A DNA stretch of 64,000 bases from Pseudolysinimonas kribbensis. GTDB taxonomy: Bacteria > Actinomycetota > Actinomycetes > Actinomycetales > Microbacteriaceae. The notes beneath the pieces were generated by a model, which ran no database searches, had not been told where the DNA came from, and saw nothing but the letters and a program-made list of their open reading frames with translations. A program made the position numbers and the translations under genes. Below are positions 28,316 to 39,653 of this stretch, piece after piece; within the stretch, counting starts at the first letter, position 1, and every line of letters starts with the position of its first letter. The stretch is from contig NZ_BSVB01000001.1 in NCBI RefSeq assembly GCF_030161895.1, forward strand, positions 2,914,001-2,978,000. The letters run 5' to 3'.

Positions 28316-29847
28316 ATGGCGACGTTCGTCGACCAGGTGACCCTCCACCTGCGCTCGGGTCACGGTGGAAACGGCTGCGTCTCGGTGCGGCGCGAGAAGT
28401 TCAAGCCGCTCGCGGGGCCCGATGGCGGCAACGGCGGACACGGCGGCGACATCGTTCTCGTCGCCGATCCCCAGGTCACGACCCTGCTGAACTACCAGCG
28501 CGCTCCGCACCGGTCAAGCGGCAACGGCGGCCCGGGCATGGGCGATCACCGCGCGGGGTACGCGGGGGAGCGTCTCGTGCTCCCGGTGCCGGTCGGCACG
28601 GTCGTCAAGGATGCCGACGGAGCCGTGCTCGCCGACCTGGATGCCGCGGGTCTGGAGATCGTCGTCGCCGCGGGCGGCCAGGGCGGGCTCGGCAATGCGG
28701 CTCTTGCGACATCGAAACGCAAGGCGCCCGGGTTCGCGCTTCTCGGCACGCACGGCTGGGAGGGCGACGTCCGGCTGGAGCTGAAGACCGTCGCCGACGT
28801 GGCGCTCGTCGGGTATCCGAGCGCCGGCAAGTCGAGCCTCATCGCCGCCATGAGCGCTGCCCGCCCGAAGATCGCCGACTATCCGTTCACGACGCTGCAT
28901 CCGAACCTCGGCGTCGTCGAGTCCGGCGAGGTCCGGTACACGATCGCCGACGTCCCCGGTTTGATCGAGGGCGCGAGCGAGGGCAAGGGCTCGGCCTCGA
29001 GTTCCTGCGGCACGTCGAGCGCTGCTCGGCGCTGCTGCACGTGCTCGACTGCGGCACCCTCGACCCGGGCCGCGATCCGCTCAGCGACCTCGACGTCATC
29101 CTGGGCGAGCTCGCGGCGTATCCGGTGCCCGAGGGGCAGACGCCGCTGCTCGAGCGGCCGCAGCTGGTGGCGCTCAACAAGGTCGACATCCCGGACGCGC
29201 AGGACCTCGCGGACCTGGTGCGCCCGGCGCTCGAGGAGCGCGGCTACCGCGTCTTCGAGGTCTCGGCGATCAGCCGCGCGGGATTGCGCGAGCTGTCGTT
29301 CGCGCTGGCCGAGCTGGTGGCGGCCGATCGTGCCGCGAAGCTGGCGGCGCCCTCGGCGCAGCGGATCGTCATCCGGCCCAAGGCGGTCGACGAGAAGGAC
29401 TTCGTCGTCGTCGTCGTGGAGGGCGGCACCGAGCCGACCTATCGGGTGCGCGGCGCGAAGCCCGAGCGCTGGATCGAGCAGACCGACTTCCAGAACGACG
29501 AGGCCGTCGGCTTCCTCGCGGATCGCCTCGCGAAGCTGGGCGTCGAGGACGAGCTCTTCGCGAAGGGCGCCGTGCCCGGCTCGACCGTCGTCATCGGCGA
29601 GGCGGTGTTCGACTGGGAACCGACGCTCACCTCCGCCGCCGAGCTCGCGACCATGCCGGCCGGTCCACGCGGCACCGACCTGCGGCTCGACGACAACCGC
29701 CGTGCGACGCGCGCCGAGCGTCGCGAGCACTACTTCGAGCGCATGGACGCGAAGGCTCAGGCCCGCGCGGAGCTCGAGGCCGAGCGCGAGGCGGGCGTGT
29801 GGCGCGACGACGCCGAGACCGGCGAGGTCGTGGAGGACGACGAGTGA
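28316..29847 (+). CDS. obg: GTPase Obg
   Basis: This is a 510-residue ribosome-associated GTPase. Domain order is the glycine-rich Obg fold, then the G domain (P-loop GYPSAGKSS at about residue 166, switch region [16 protein letters not shown]), then a C-terminal OCT domain with an acidic tail. The frame breaks at GGG 28987-28989 inside [12 protein letters not shown], one G short. GGAGGAGAAGAAG precedes ATG 28316. Its stop overlaps proB. Confidence 0.96.
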
Positions 29848-30625
29848 CCCGGGCGGCGGTGACGGGCGCCCGGCGCATCGTCGTGAAGGTCGGATCCTCG
29901 TCGATCAGCGGCGACAATGCGGGCCGGATCGCGCCGCTCGTCGACGCGCTCGCTGCCACGCACGCACGCGGCGCCGAGGTGGTGCTGGTGTCCTCCGGCG
30001 CGATCGCGACCGGGATGCCGTACCTGCACCTCGAGGCGCGCCCCTCCGACCTCGCAACGCAGCAGGCCGCCGCCGCGGTCGGCCAGAACGTGCTGGTCTT
30101 CCGCTACCAGCAGCAGCTCGACCGCTACGCGATCGTCGCGGGCCAGGTGCTGCTCACGGCGGGCGACCTTGAGAACCCGACGCACCGCTCGAACGCGCAG
30201 CGGGCGATGGAGCGGCTGCTCTCGCTGCGGATCCTGCCGATCGTCAACGAGAACGACACGGTCGCGACCCACGAGATCCGGTTCGGCGACAACGATCGTC
30301 TCGCCTCGATGGTGAGCGAGCTCGTGGGCGCGGACCTGCTCGTGCTGCTCTCCGACGTCGACGCCCTCTACACCCGGCCCCCGGCACGCCGGGTGCTGAG
30401 CCGATCGCGCGCGTCGGCTTCGGCGACGACCTCGCCGGGGTCGAGCTCGGCAGCATCGGCGCCGCGGGAGTCGGCACCGGGGGAGCGGGCACGAAGATCG
30501 CGGCGGCTCGCCTCGCCGCCGCGGCCGGCACTCCGGTGCTCCTCACGGCGACCGAACGCGTCGCCGAGGCGCTCGCCGGCGAGGAGCTCGGCACCTGGTT
30601 CGACGCCCGCGAGCGGGTCGAGTAG
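29844..30625 (+). CDS. proB: Glutamate 5-kinase
   Basis: This 260-residue protein catalyses the first step of proline synthesis. The amino-acid kinase fold shows [13 protein letters not shown] near the start, [11 protein letters not shown], and INENDTV-like [13 protein letters not shown]. It lacks the C-terminal PUA domain, as is common in short actinobacterial proteins. The frame breaks at the C run 30378-30382 (five instead of six). GTG 29844 overlaps the obg stop. proA is 2 kb downstream, separated by a transporter and its regulator. Confidence 0.95.
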
Positions 30626-30675
30626 CGACCGCAGGTCGCGTACCGAGACCGGAACGGCGCCCGCGCCGGCGCCGG

Positions 30676-30748
30676 CGACCGAGCGCCCACGTCTGCATCA
30701 AGTCGGCGCGCGCGAACGCGCCCGGGTGATGCAAGCGTGGGCGGTCGA
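30676..30748. repeat. Dispersed imperfect inverted repeat
   Basis: Arms CGACC-GCCCACG-TGCATCA and TGATGCA-CGTGGGC-GGTCG are interrupted by small internal loops. It is related to the element at 68-133. It lies between the 3' ends of proB and the convergent MFS gene and may terminate both. Confidence 0.65.
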
Positions 30749-30756
30749 CCCGCAGC

Positions 30757-31968
30757 TCAGTCCGTGTGGCGCTCCACGCGCGCCGACGGCACGAGCGGCA
30801 CCGCGACGAGCGGCGCGATCGCCACGAACGCAAACGCTCCCGCGAAGCCCACGAGCCCGATGAGCGCGCCGACGACCGGGGCGACGATCGCCGCCCCCAG
30901 ATACTGCCCGGTGTTCTGCGCTCCCAGCGCCCGGCCCGACCAGAACGGACCCGCGAGCTCGGCGACCGAGGTGAAGGCCAGCCCGTTGTCGGCGACGCTG
31001 ATGCAGCTCGCGAGCACGTAGCATCCGGCGGCGGCGATGCCCCAGCCGAGGGAACCCGGGCCGAGCGCTCCCGAGCCCGCCGTCGCGAGCAGGGCGACGA
31101 TCCCGGCGACGGCCACCCAGCGCAGCGGTCGCAGCCGGCTGCCGACCCGGTCGCTCAGCACGCCCACCGCGACCCGACCGACCGCACCGAGGAACTGCGC
31201 GGCGGCGACCACGATTCCGGCGGCGAGCGGCGTGAAGCCGAGGGCGACGACCATCCACACCAGCCCGAACGTCGAGAGCGCGAACTGCGGCACGACCAGC
31301 AGCACCGACACGGCGTGGATGCGCCACAGGGTCGGGTGCCGGTACGGGCTGTCGCTCACGCCTTCGATGCGCGCCCGCTCGGGCCGCGGCGGATCGATGA
31401 TCACGATCGCGCACGCCGCGCACGCGACGAGCACCATGGCGCCGCCCAGGATCAGTGCCGGCAGCACCGATCCGGATGCCACCAGCGGCGGAACCGCGAT
31501 GGCCGCGATCGCCGTGCCGAGCGGCTGACAGGCCTGCCGGATGCCCATCGCGAGCCCGCGACGCTCCCGCGCGAACCAGCCGACCACGACGCGCCCGCTC
31601 GCCGCATTCGTGGATGCCGCGCCGATCCCGGCGACGACGAGCGCGATCCCGAGCGCCGTATAGCCGTGCACGACCATCGCGCCGATCACGGCGAGCACGG
31701 TGACGAGCAGACCGAGCACGAGCACCCGGCGTTCGCCCCAGTGGTCGGCGGCGGCGCCCCAGGCGACCAGCGCGAGCACCATGCCGAGGTTGGGGGCGGC
31801 CGCGAGCAGGCCGGCCTGCGCGAGCGAGAGCCCCTGCACGGTGTGCAGCAGCGGGATCAGGAACGCCGGCGTGGTGAGCACGACGGTCGTCGAGGTCTGC
31901 GCGTACACCGCGACGACGAGCATCGCCCACGGGTGCGCGCCGCGTGCGGGAACGACGGCACTGGTCAC
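30757..31968 (-). CDS. MFS transporter
   Basis: This 403-residue protein has twelve predicted membrane segments, with the family loop GAAADHWGERRVLVLG between helices 2 and 3 and a second conserved loop GVLSDRVGSRLRPL. It has no recognisable substrate signature. GTG 31968 follows TAGGAT by six bases and is probably leaderless. A GntR regulator is divergent, with two TGGTATACCA-like sites in the 50-base gap. Confidence 0.88.
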   Translation of the reverse strand: MTSAVVPARGAHPWAMLVVAVYAQTSTTVVLTTPAFLIPLLHTVQGLSLAQAGLLAAAPNLGMVLALVAWGAAADHWGERRVLVLGLLVTVLAVIGAMVVHGYTALGIALVVAGIGAASTNAASGRVVVGWFARERRGLAMGIRQACQPLGTAIAAIAVPPLVASGSVLPALILGGAMVLVACAACAIVIIDPPRPERARIEGVSDSPYRHPTLWRIHAVSVLLVVPQFALSTFGLVWMVVALGFTPLAAGIVVAAAQFLGAVGRVAVGVLSDRVGSRLRPLRWVAVAGIVALLATAGSGALGPGSLGWGIAAAGCYVLASCISVADNGLAFTSVAELAGPFWSGRALGAQNTGQYLGAAIVAPVVGALIGLVGFAGAFAFVAIAPLVAVPLVPSARVERHTD

Positions 31969-31981
31969 GGCGCGATCCTAC

Positions 31982-32004
31982 TGGTATACCAAGATGGGAT
32001 ACCA
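31982..32004. promoter_or_regulatory. GntR-type operator pair
   Basis: The perfect palindrome TGGTATACCA (31982-31991) is followed by TGGGATACCA (31995-32004), 13 bases on. Both lie between the divergent MFS and GntR genes and overlap the region upstream of the MFS -10. This fits binding by a FadR-like GntR dimer. Confidence 0.7.
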
Positions 32005-32018
32005 ATCGAGAGGCCCAC

Positions 32019-32667
32019 ATGGTCACGCAGTCCGACGGCGCCTACGAACGCCTGCGCGCGCGCATCCTCGCGCTCGACCTCGCCCCCGGCGAGCGGGTGA
32101 GCGAGCGCGGCCTCGAGAGCGACCTCGGCGCCTCCCGCACCCCGGTGCGCGCGGCCCTCTCGCGACTGCAGAGCGAGGGGCTCGTGCGGCGCGACGAGCG
32201 CGGCTGGACGATCGCGCCGCTCGACCTCGCCGAGCTGCGGCACGCGGAGGAGTTCCGGGAGGCCGTGGAGACCGCGGCGCTGCGTCTCGCCGTCGAGCGC
32301 GCCGGAGACGCGGAGCTCGACCGGCTCGACGTGCTCCTCGACCGCCAACCCGACGACCCGGAGGGCGGGGTGCGCTGGGGGAGGAGTTCCACACCGAACT
32401 CGGTGCGCTCTCGGGCAACCCGTTCTTGGCCGACGCCATCCGCACCACGATGACGACGCTCTCGCGCACCCGATGGCTCGAGGTGACGACCCCCGAGTCG
32501 CGCGCCGCCCAGCTCGCCGCCCACCGCGGCATCGTCGCGGCGCTGCGGGCACGGGATGCCGGCCTCGCCATCGCCCGCGCCGTCGAGCATGCGCGCACCG
32601 GTGCCGCCCACGCGGAGGCGCTCCTGCGCGGCGACCGGGCCCGGGGCTGCGCGTCGTCGGTCGGTAG
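32019..32667 (+). CDS. GntR family transcriptional regulator
   Basis: This protein (216 residues restored) has an N-terminal winged helix (YERLRARILALDLAPGERVSE, GASRTPVRAALSRLQSEGLV) followed by an all-helical FCD-type ligand domain with the histidines of HTEL and HRGI. It likely controls the divergent MFS transporter. Two frame breaks occur at G runs 32377-32381 and 32643-32646, each one short. The TAG stop at 32665 is also the first half of the proA -10 box. GAGAGG precedes ATG 32019. Confidence 0.9.
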
Positions 32668-32676
32668 GATCCGGGT
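32665..32676 (+). promoter_or_regulatory. Leaderless -10 of proA overlapping the GntR stop codon
   Basis: TAGGAT (32665-32670) is separated by six bases from ATG 32677, and its first three bases are the TAG stop of the GntR gene. There is no Shine-Dalgarno before proA. Confidence 0.65.
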
Positions 32677-33945
<1,269 letters not shown>

Positions 33946-33991
33946 GAGCGGTGGAGCACGGATCGGCCGGCCGGCTCGGTAGGATCGGCGT

Positions 33992-34219
33992 ATGTCCTTC
34001 CTGCTGACGCTGGCCGCCGAGGAGGCGCCCGCCCACCTGATCATGCCGAACTGGGCGTTCCCGGCGATCGTGGCGGGTGCGTTCCTCGTGCTGGCGCTCG
34101 TCTCGTGGAGCTTCCGCGACGTCGCCAACCGTCACGCCGACCGCGAGCCGTTCCCCGCGGACCCGCACGCGGCGCACGACGACGGGCACGGATCCGACCA
34201 CCAGGCCGGCCACCACTAG
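33992..34219 (+). CDS. Small membrane protein with His-rich tail
   Basis: This 75-residue protein has one membrane helix at about residues 18-40 and a cytosolic or external tail with eight histidines among acidic residues (HAAHDDGHGSDHQAGHH). It lies between proA and nadD. TAGGAT stands six bases before ATG 33992, so it is probably leaderless. The tail could bind metal, but no function is known. Confidence 0.75.
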   Translation: MSFLLTLAAEEAPAHLIMPNWAFPAIVAGAFLVLALVSWSFRDVANRHADREPFPADPHAAHDDGHGSDHQAGHH

Positions 34220-34228
34220 GGGCTCCGG

Positions 34229-34834
34229 GTGACGGATGCCGCCGGGCGGCGTCGCCGGATCGGCGTCATGGGCGGCACGTTCGACCCGATCCACCACGGT
34301 CACCTCGTCGCCGCGAGCGAGGTGCGGCAGAGCTTCCAGCTCGACGAGGTCGTGTTCGTGCCGACCGGCCAGCCGTACATGAAGCGGGTGGTCACCTCGG
34401 CCGAGCACCGCTACCTCATGACGGTCATCGCGACGGCGTCCAACCCGGATTTCACCGTCAGCCGGGTGGACGTCGATCGGGACGGGCCGACCTACACGAT
34501 CGACACGCTGCGCGATCTGAAGCGGAGCTACCCGGACGCCGAGCTCTTCTTCATCTCGGGCGCCGACGCCATCGCGCAGATCCTCGACTGGAAGGACATC
34601 GGGGAGCTGTGGGAGCTCGCGCAGTTCGTCGCCGTGTCGCGTCCCGGGCACTCGTTGAGCATTAGCGGATTGCCACCCCAACGCGTAAGCTCCCTTGAGG
34701 TACCCGCCTTGGCGATCTCTTCCACGGATTGCCGCGAGCGAGTCGGCCGGGGATTCCCGGTGTGGTACTTGGTTCCCGATGGTGTCGTGCAGTACATCTC
34801 CAAGCACCACCTCTACCGGAGTACGACGACATGA
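34229..34834 (+). CDS. nadD: Nicotinate-nucleotide adenylyltransferase
   Basis: This 201-residue enzyme of NAD synthesis adenylates nicotinate mononucleotide. The nucleotidyltransferase signature [11 protein letters not shown] is at residues 15-25, and the second motif near the end reads [12 protein letters not shown], with cysteine where ISSTxIR is usual. GTG 34229 follows the upstream stop by nine bases. The stop overlaps the next ATG. Confidence 0.95.
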   Translation: MTDAAGRRRRIGVMGGTFDPIHHGHLVAASEVRQSFQLDEVVFVPTGQPYMKRVVTSAEHRYLMTVIATASNPDFTVSRVDVDRDGPTYTIDTLRDLKRSYPDAELFFISGADAIAQILDWKDIGELWELAQFVAVSRPGHSLSISGLPPQRVSSLEVPALAISSTDCRERVGRGFPVWYLVPDGVVQYISKHHLYRSTTT

Positions 34835-36245
34835 CCACCTTTCAGGACCCGCCCTTGCAGTCCCGTCGCGCCGCGCGACAGGGGAGCGCAATGCGGCCTA
34901 CGGTCTGCAGCCCGAGCAGGATGCCGAGCCGCTGACGTACTCGACCCAGAATCGTGCGCCCTTGCCCCACTACGACGGTCCCGACTTCCGTGCTCGCCGC
35001 ACCCCCGAAGCGGCGACGGGCGAGCCCGATGAGGCCGCCACTCAGATGCTCCCGGAACAGGATGTTCCGACGTACCGTCCGCGCGATTACAGCCCGGAGG
35101 GACGTGGCTCGCACGCGGCACCCGTGAACGCCGAGCCGGTCGCGCCGCCGATGCCCGCCACGACGTCGTCGCCGGTCGAGCGCGCGCCGCAGTCGACCGA
35201 GTACACCCTCACCCGTCGCGAATTGCGCGCGCTTCGCGAGGCGCAGGGCGCGCAGGTCGACGCCCCCGCGCCGCGGTCCGCGCCCTCGTCGTTCGCGCCG
35301 CAGCCGGTCGCGCCCGAGCCCGTGGCGCCCGAGCCGGTCGCGCCCGAGCCGGTCGCGCCTGAGCCCGTGGCATCGGAGCCCGTCGCGTCCGAGCCGGTCG
35401 CGTCGGAGCCCGTGGCATCCGAGCCCGTCGCGTCCGAGCCCGTCGCGTCCGTCTCGAGCGAGCCGGCCGTCCCTGCCCAGGCTCCCGTGCTGTCGCCGTT
35501 CGAGGCCCTCTTCGCGCCGCCGTCCGACTCGGCGCCGGCACCGCTCGTCGAGCCGCTGGTCGATCCGACCGCTGCTGTCGGTCCGGAGCCCGGAATCGAA
35601 CCCGTCGCGCCGGAGCCGGAGGTCGTCGTCGCGGAGCCCGCGGCTGCCGAGCCGGTCGTGGCGGAGACCGTCGTGGCCGAGCCCGTCGCCGCGGAGCCGG
35701 TCGTCGCCGAGCCGGTGGCTGCGGAGCCCGCGATCTCCGAGCCCCCGACCGCTCCCGCCACACGGACCGCTCGCCGGGCCGGTCACTGGAGCACGCAGGC
35801 GGACCTCGACGACGCGACGCAGGTCAACGAGTCGACGATCAGCCGCAAGGTGGGCGCCGGCAGCGGCGCGATCACGACGAGCGCCCTCGTGCTGCCCTCG
35901 CTTCCGAACCCGGAGTTCGCGCACCTCGGCACCGGCGAGATCCTCGTGACCGGGTCGATCGACCTGCCGCACAGCCTCGCCACCTCGGGCGCGCATCCGA
36001 CGCAGCTCGACGAGCACCACCTCGACCACGAGCTCGATCCCGGTGACCACCAGGTGGTCTCCACCGACTCCCAGCCCGTGCGCGCGGTCAAGGCGATCAG
36101 CAGCCACACGTCGACCCGCAACGTCATCGTCGCGAAGAAGCCGGTCGGCAACCGCGCCCTCACCGCGCTCATCATCTCCGCCGCCGGCATGGCGGCCGTG
36201 GTCGTGACGCTGCTCGTCGTCGGCCTCGTCTCCGGAGTCCTGTGA
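34831..36245 (+). CDS. Repeat-rich tail-anchored membrane protein between nadD and rsfS
   Basis: The restored length is 471 residues. About residues 150-210 are a near-perfect pentapeptide array, first PEPVA units and then SEPVA units, and residues 245-300 contain a looser [10 protein letters not shown] array. The rest is acidic and disordered until a single membrane helix at the extreme C-terminus ([20 protein letters not shown]), so it is probably tail-anchored with a large cytosolic part. The frame breaks at the G run 34881-34884, one short. ATG overlaps the nadD stop and the last codons overlap the rsfS start, so it is tightly coupled to housekeeping genes. No family was recognised. Confidence 0.8.
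35302..35455 (+). repeat. Coding tandem array of 15-bp units ([10 protein letters not shown])
   Basis: About ten units of the form CCCGAGCCGGTCGCG or TCCGAGCCCGTCGCG, each coding Pro/Ser-Glu-Pro-Val-Ala. They alternate GTGGC and GTCGC endings, which suggests higher-order duplication. Length variation between strains is expected. Confidence 0.85.
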
Positions 36246-36616
36246 CGGCGTCCGACCGGGCCATCGAGCTGCTGCGGCTCGCGGCGAGAGCCGCCGACGC
36301 CAAGCAGGCCGACGATCTCGTCGCGCTCGACGTCTCCGAGCCGCTGCCCCTCACCGACGTCTTCCTCCTGGCCAGCGGTCGCAACGAGCGGAACGTGCTC
36401 TCCATCGCGGAGGGGATCGAAGACGCCCTGCTCGAGATCGGCGTCAAGCCGCTCCGCCGCGAGGGCCGCTCCGAGGGCCGCTGGGTGCTGCTGGACTTCG
36501 GCGACATCGTCGTGCACGTCTTCCACGAGGAGGACCGCATGTACTACGCGCTGGAGCGCCTCTGGCGGGACTGCCCTGTCATCCCGCTCGAGCTCCCGGC
36601 CGCGCGCGAGGCGTGA
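36242..36616 (+). CDS. rsfS: Ribosomal silencing factor RsfS
   Basis: This 124-residue protein binds L14 and blocks subunit joining in slow growth. The motif SEGRWVLLDFGDIVVHVFHEEDR is diagnostic. GTG 36242 overlaps the preceding TGA. It precedes tRNA-Ala in the usual actinobacterial order. Confidence 0.96.
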   Translation: MTASDRAIELLRLAARAADAKQADDLVALDVSEPLPLTDVFLLASGRNERNVLSIAEGIEDALLEIGVKPLRREGRSEGRWVLLDFGDIVVHVFHEEDRMYYALERLWRDCPVIPLELPAAREA

Positions 36617-36693
36617 CCCTCCAGGGTCTGGCCGGGCGTGAGCCGCGGTCGCCGCGTGTAGTAACCTGGGGCAGTTGCCCCGTTCGGGGTCAC

Positions 36694-36769
36694 GGGTCTG
36701 TGGCGCAGCTGGTAGCGCACCTGCATGGCATGCAGGGGGTCAGGGGTTCGAGTCCCCTCAGATCCACCA
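36694..36769 (+). tRNA. tRNA-Ala (anticodon GGC), CCA encoded
   Basis: The acceptor arm GGGTCTG pairs with CAGATCC (one G-U), discriminator A, CCA at 36767-36769. The D arm is GCGC/GCGC, the anticodon stem CCTGC/GCAGG with loop ATGGCAT (anticodon GGC at 36727-36729), and the T arm contains GGTTCGAGTCC. It is 76 nt and reads the GCC alanine codon. It is the only tRNA in the window. Confidence 0.97.
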
Positions 36770-36791
36770 AAAGGTCGATCGACGCGGCGCC

Positions 36792-37669
36792 CTACCTGCG
36801 GTGCTGTGCGAAGCGCACGCGCTGGCCGGGGCGCAGCTGCGCGAGCCGTCCGATGTCGGCGCGGTCGACGGTCGCGATGACCGGGTAGCCGCCCGTGACG
36901 GGGTGGTCGGCGAGGAAGGCGACCGGCTGGCCGCTCGGGGGCACCTGGATCGCGCCGAGCGGCATCCCCTCGACCGGCAGCTCGCCGTCGATCGCGCGGG
37001 CCGGTCGCGCCGCCGGGTCGGCCGGGTCGAGGCGCACGCCGATGCGGTCGGAGGCGGGGAGGCGATCCACTCGGTCTCGAAGATGACGTGCGGGGCGGCG
37101 AACCACTCCGCACGCGGGCCCGCCATTGCACGCACGACGACGGTGCCTGCCTCGAGCGGCGGCACCGGCGCGACGTCGACGATCGGCCACTCGGCCGGTT
37201 CGGCGCCGATCGGCAGCACGTCGCCCGCGGCCAGCGCCGGCGGGCCGAGGCCCGACATCGTGTCGGTGCTGCGGGATCCCAGGACCGGCTCCACGTCGAT
37301 GCCGCCGCGGATCGCGAGGTAGCTGCGCACGCCGACCGGCGGCATCCCGAGCTCGATGACCTGGCCGGGCTCGACGGGCACGACGCTGTCGTGACCGAAC
37401 GCGCGGCCGTCGACGGTCAGCTGCGCGGGGGCGCCGGTGACCGCGACGACGGTGCGGCAGCCGACCTCCGCCCGCAGGCCGCCCATCGTGACCTCGATCG
37501 CGGCGGCGCCGGGCGGGTTCGCGACGAGCCGGTTGGCGAGCTCGTACGAGCCCGGATCCGCCGCACCCGAGACGCCCACGCCCGCCGACAGCCAGCCGAG
37601 CCGGCCCGCGTCCTCGATGAGGCTCAGGATGCCGGGGGCGAGCACGTTCAGCTCGCGGCGGCCGGTCAC
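36792..37669 (-). CDS. pxpC: 5-oxoprolinase subunit PxpC (biotin-dependent carboxyltransferase family)
   Basis: This 292-residue protein (KipA-like) forms the ATP-dependent 5-oxoprolinase with PxpA and PxpB, recycling 5-oxoproline to glutamate. The family start LNVLAPGILSLIEDAGRLGW and the segment AADPGSYELANRLV are present. The frame breaks at the G run 37056-37059, one short. GTG 37669 overlaps the pxpB stop. Confidence 0.92.
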
Positions 37670-38299
37670 GGCTCGGCCCGCACGAAGCGCACGCGCGTGC
37701 CGGGCGCGATCGCGTTCGGCGGGGTGCGGGCGGCATCCCAGACCGGCAGGTCGGTCGTGCCGATGAGCTGCCAGCCGCCGGGGGAGCGGCGCGGGTAGAC
37801 CGCGGTGTACTCGTCGGCGAGGGCGACCGATCCGGCCGGCACGACCGGGCGCGACTGCGTGCGCCGCGGGAGCCGGAACGGCGGCTCGCCGTCCGCGCTC
37901 AGGTAGCCGAACCCGGGCGCGAAGCCGATGAACCGGCACACCCATTCGGTGCCGGTATGGGCGGCGATCACCTCCTCCGGCGTGAGGGCGAGCAGTCGCG
38001 CGACGTCGTCGAGGTCCGGGCCGTCGTAGCGCACGGGGATAGTGAGCACGTCGGAGGGCGACGAGTGCGAGGCGGGGGCGGCCTGCGCCATCCGGGACGC
38101 CACCTCGCGTTCGAGACCGGCCAGATCGGGCGGGCCGTCGAAGGTGAGCAGCACGGTCCGGGCGCCGACGACCCAGTCGGTCACGAGATCCGGTGTCGAG
38201 GCGGCGAGCGAGGCGCGCAGCCGGGCGAGCCGCTCGGCGTCGCCGGGCTCGACGAGCACGGCCCGGTCCCCGGCCCGGCGCAGCAGGGGAGGAGCTCAC
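37666..38299 (-). CDS. pxpB: 5-oxoprolinase subunit PxpB
   Basis: This is the KipI-like subunit (about 211 residues). The allophanate-hydrolase-like core shows FIGFAPGFGYL and PAGSVALADEYTAVYPRRSPGGW. The N-terminal frame is broken: GTG 38299 overlaps the pxpA stop (GTGA) as expected, but the C run 38283-38286 then needs two more bases to restore LLRRAGDRAVLVEPGD. Without that, only an internal GTG at 38259 is available. Middle gene of the pxpABC operon. Confidence 0.9.
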
Positions 38300-39030
38300 G
38301 CGAAGGCCCGGAGCGTGATGCCGTCGCCGGTCAGCCGCTCCCGGATGCGCCGCGCCATCGCGACGGCGCCCGGGGTGTCGCCGTGCACGCAGATGCTGCC
38401 GACCCGCGGCGCCGCGCTCTCGCCGCGGGCGAGCCGCAGCGCCTGGGCCAGCGCGTCGTCGCCGTCGAGCATCGCATCGGGCTCGCGCCGATCGACGAGT
38501 CGGCCGTCGTCGCGGTACCGGCGGTCGGCGAACCCCTCCGCGACGAACGCGAGCCCGTGCGCGGCCGCCGCGCGCTCCAGCTCCGTGTCGGCGGGGCCGA
38601 GCAGCGCGAGACCGCGGTCGATCATCGCCATCGCGCCGGCGATGGCGGCGGCGAGACCCGGGTCGTCCGAGGCGTCGTGGTACAGCGCGCCGTGCGGCTT
38701 GACGTAGCGCACGCGACCGCCCGCCGCGGTGGCGGCCGCGCCGAGGGCGCCGAGCTGGTGGAGGGTCTCGTCCTCGACCGCGCGGGCATCCATCGCCAGG
38801 TGCCGCCGTCCGAAGCCGTGCAGGTCGCGGTAGCCGACGTGCGCCCCGATCCGCACCCCGCGTTCCACCGCCGACTCGCACCGCCGCCGCATGATGCCCG
38901 CGTCGCCCGCGTGTGCGCCGCACGCGATGTTCGCGCTCGTCACGATGCCGAGCATCGCCTCGTCGTCGCCCATCGGCCAGGCGCCGAAGCCCTCGCCCAG
39001 GTCGCTGTTGAGGTCGATCTCGAACGCCAT
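38296..39030 (-). CDS. pxpA: 5-oxoprolinase subunit PxpA (LamB/YcsF family)
   Basis: This 244-residue protein has the family hallmarks IDLNSDLGEGFG at the start, SANIACGAHAGD and YVKPHGALYHD. It provides the lactam-hydrolysing subunit. ATG 39030 lies seven bases after TAGCCT, whose TAG is also the stop of the upstream gene at 39041-39580. Whether this box is active or pxpA is co-transcribed is open. Confidence 0.94.
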   Translation of the reverse strand: MAFEIDLNSDLGEGFGAWPMGDDEAMLGIVTSANIACGAHAGDAGIMRRRCESAVERGVRIGAHVGYRDLHGFGRRHLAMDARAVEDETLHQLGALGAAATAAGGRVRYVKPHGALYHDASDDPGLAAAIAGAMAMIDRGLALLGPADTELERAAAAHGLAFVAEGFADRRYRDDGRLVDRREPDAMLDGDDALAQALRLARGESAAPRVGSICVHGDTPGAVAMARRIRERLTGDGITLRAFA

Positions 39031-39040
39031 GCAGCCCAGG

Positions 39041-39580
39041 CTAGGCCGCGCCGCCGAGCCCCACGCGGTCCGGCACCGCGGCGGTCACGCCGCCGAGCCA
39101 GGTCGCGGGATCCGGCCACGGCCTGCCGGTCGGCAGTCGGCGCAGCAGACGCACGCCGGACTCGTCCTCGCCGCGCGGGATCACGCGGGTCGGCGAGGCC
39201 TGCGCCATCACCCCGAGCCACCAGTGCCGCCAGGTGGGCGGCAGCGACTCCGGATTCACGACGAGGTAATAGTCCGGGATCGCCGCCTCCCCGCGCTTCA
39301 GAGCCTCGACCGCCCGGTCGATCTCGAGCTCCAGCGCACCGAGCGTGGACTGGTCGTCGAAGAACTCGACCCACGCGGCGGCGACGTGCTCGAGCGGGTC
39401 GCGGTCGTGCACTAGATACGGCGTCGACGCGCCGCGCGTCCAGCGGGCGACCTCGTCGTCATCGCGTCCCGCGAGACTCGCGGCCCGCACATTGGCATGC
39501 CCGACGAAGCCGCGGATCGTCGTGCCCTCATCGTCGCCCACCACCACCAGGGTGGTGCTGCTCGCGCTTGCACCCGCCAT
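39041..39580 (-). CDS. Conserved hypothetical protein
   Basis: This is a 179-residue soluble protein with no signal peptide. It starts with a strand-rich segment (TTLVVVGDDEGTTIRGFVGH) and has a Trp-rich part (PTWRHWWLGV). I do not recognise the family. It is divergent from udgX with a 73-base gap. TACGAT six bases before ATG 39580 suggests a leaderless transcript. It may be read together with pxpABC. Confidence 0.75.
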   Translation of the reverse strand: MAGASASSTTLVVVGDDEGTTIRGFVGHANVRAASLAGRDDDEVARWTRGASTPYLVHDRDPLEHVAAAWVEFFDDQSTLGALELEIDRAVEALKRGEAAIPDYYLVVNPESLPPTWRHWWLGVMAQASPTRVIPRGEDESGVRLLRRLPTGRPWPDPATWLGGVTAAVPDRVGLGGAA

Positions 39581-39653
39581 GACCGGATCGTACGCCGGTG
39601 CGAATCGGCTGGCAGGGCGGCGCGCGATCCCGCGCTCGGCCTAGCGTGCCGGC

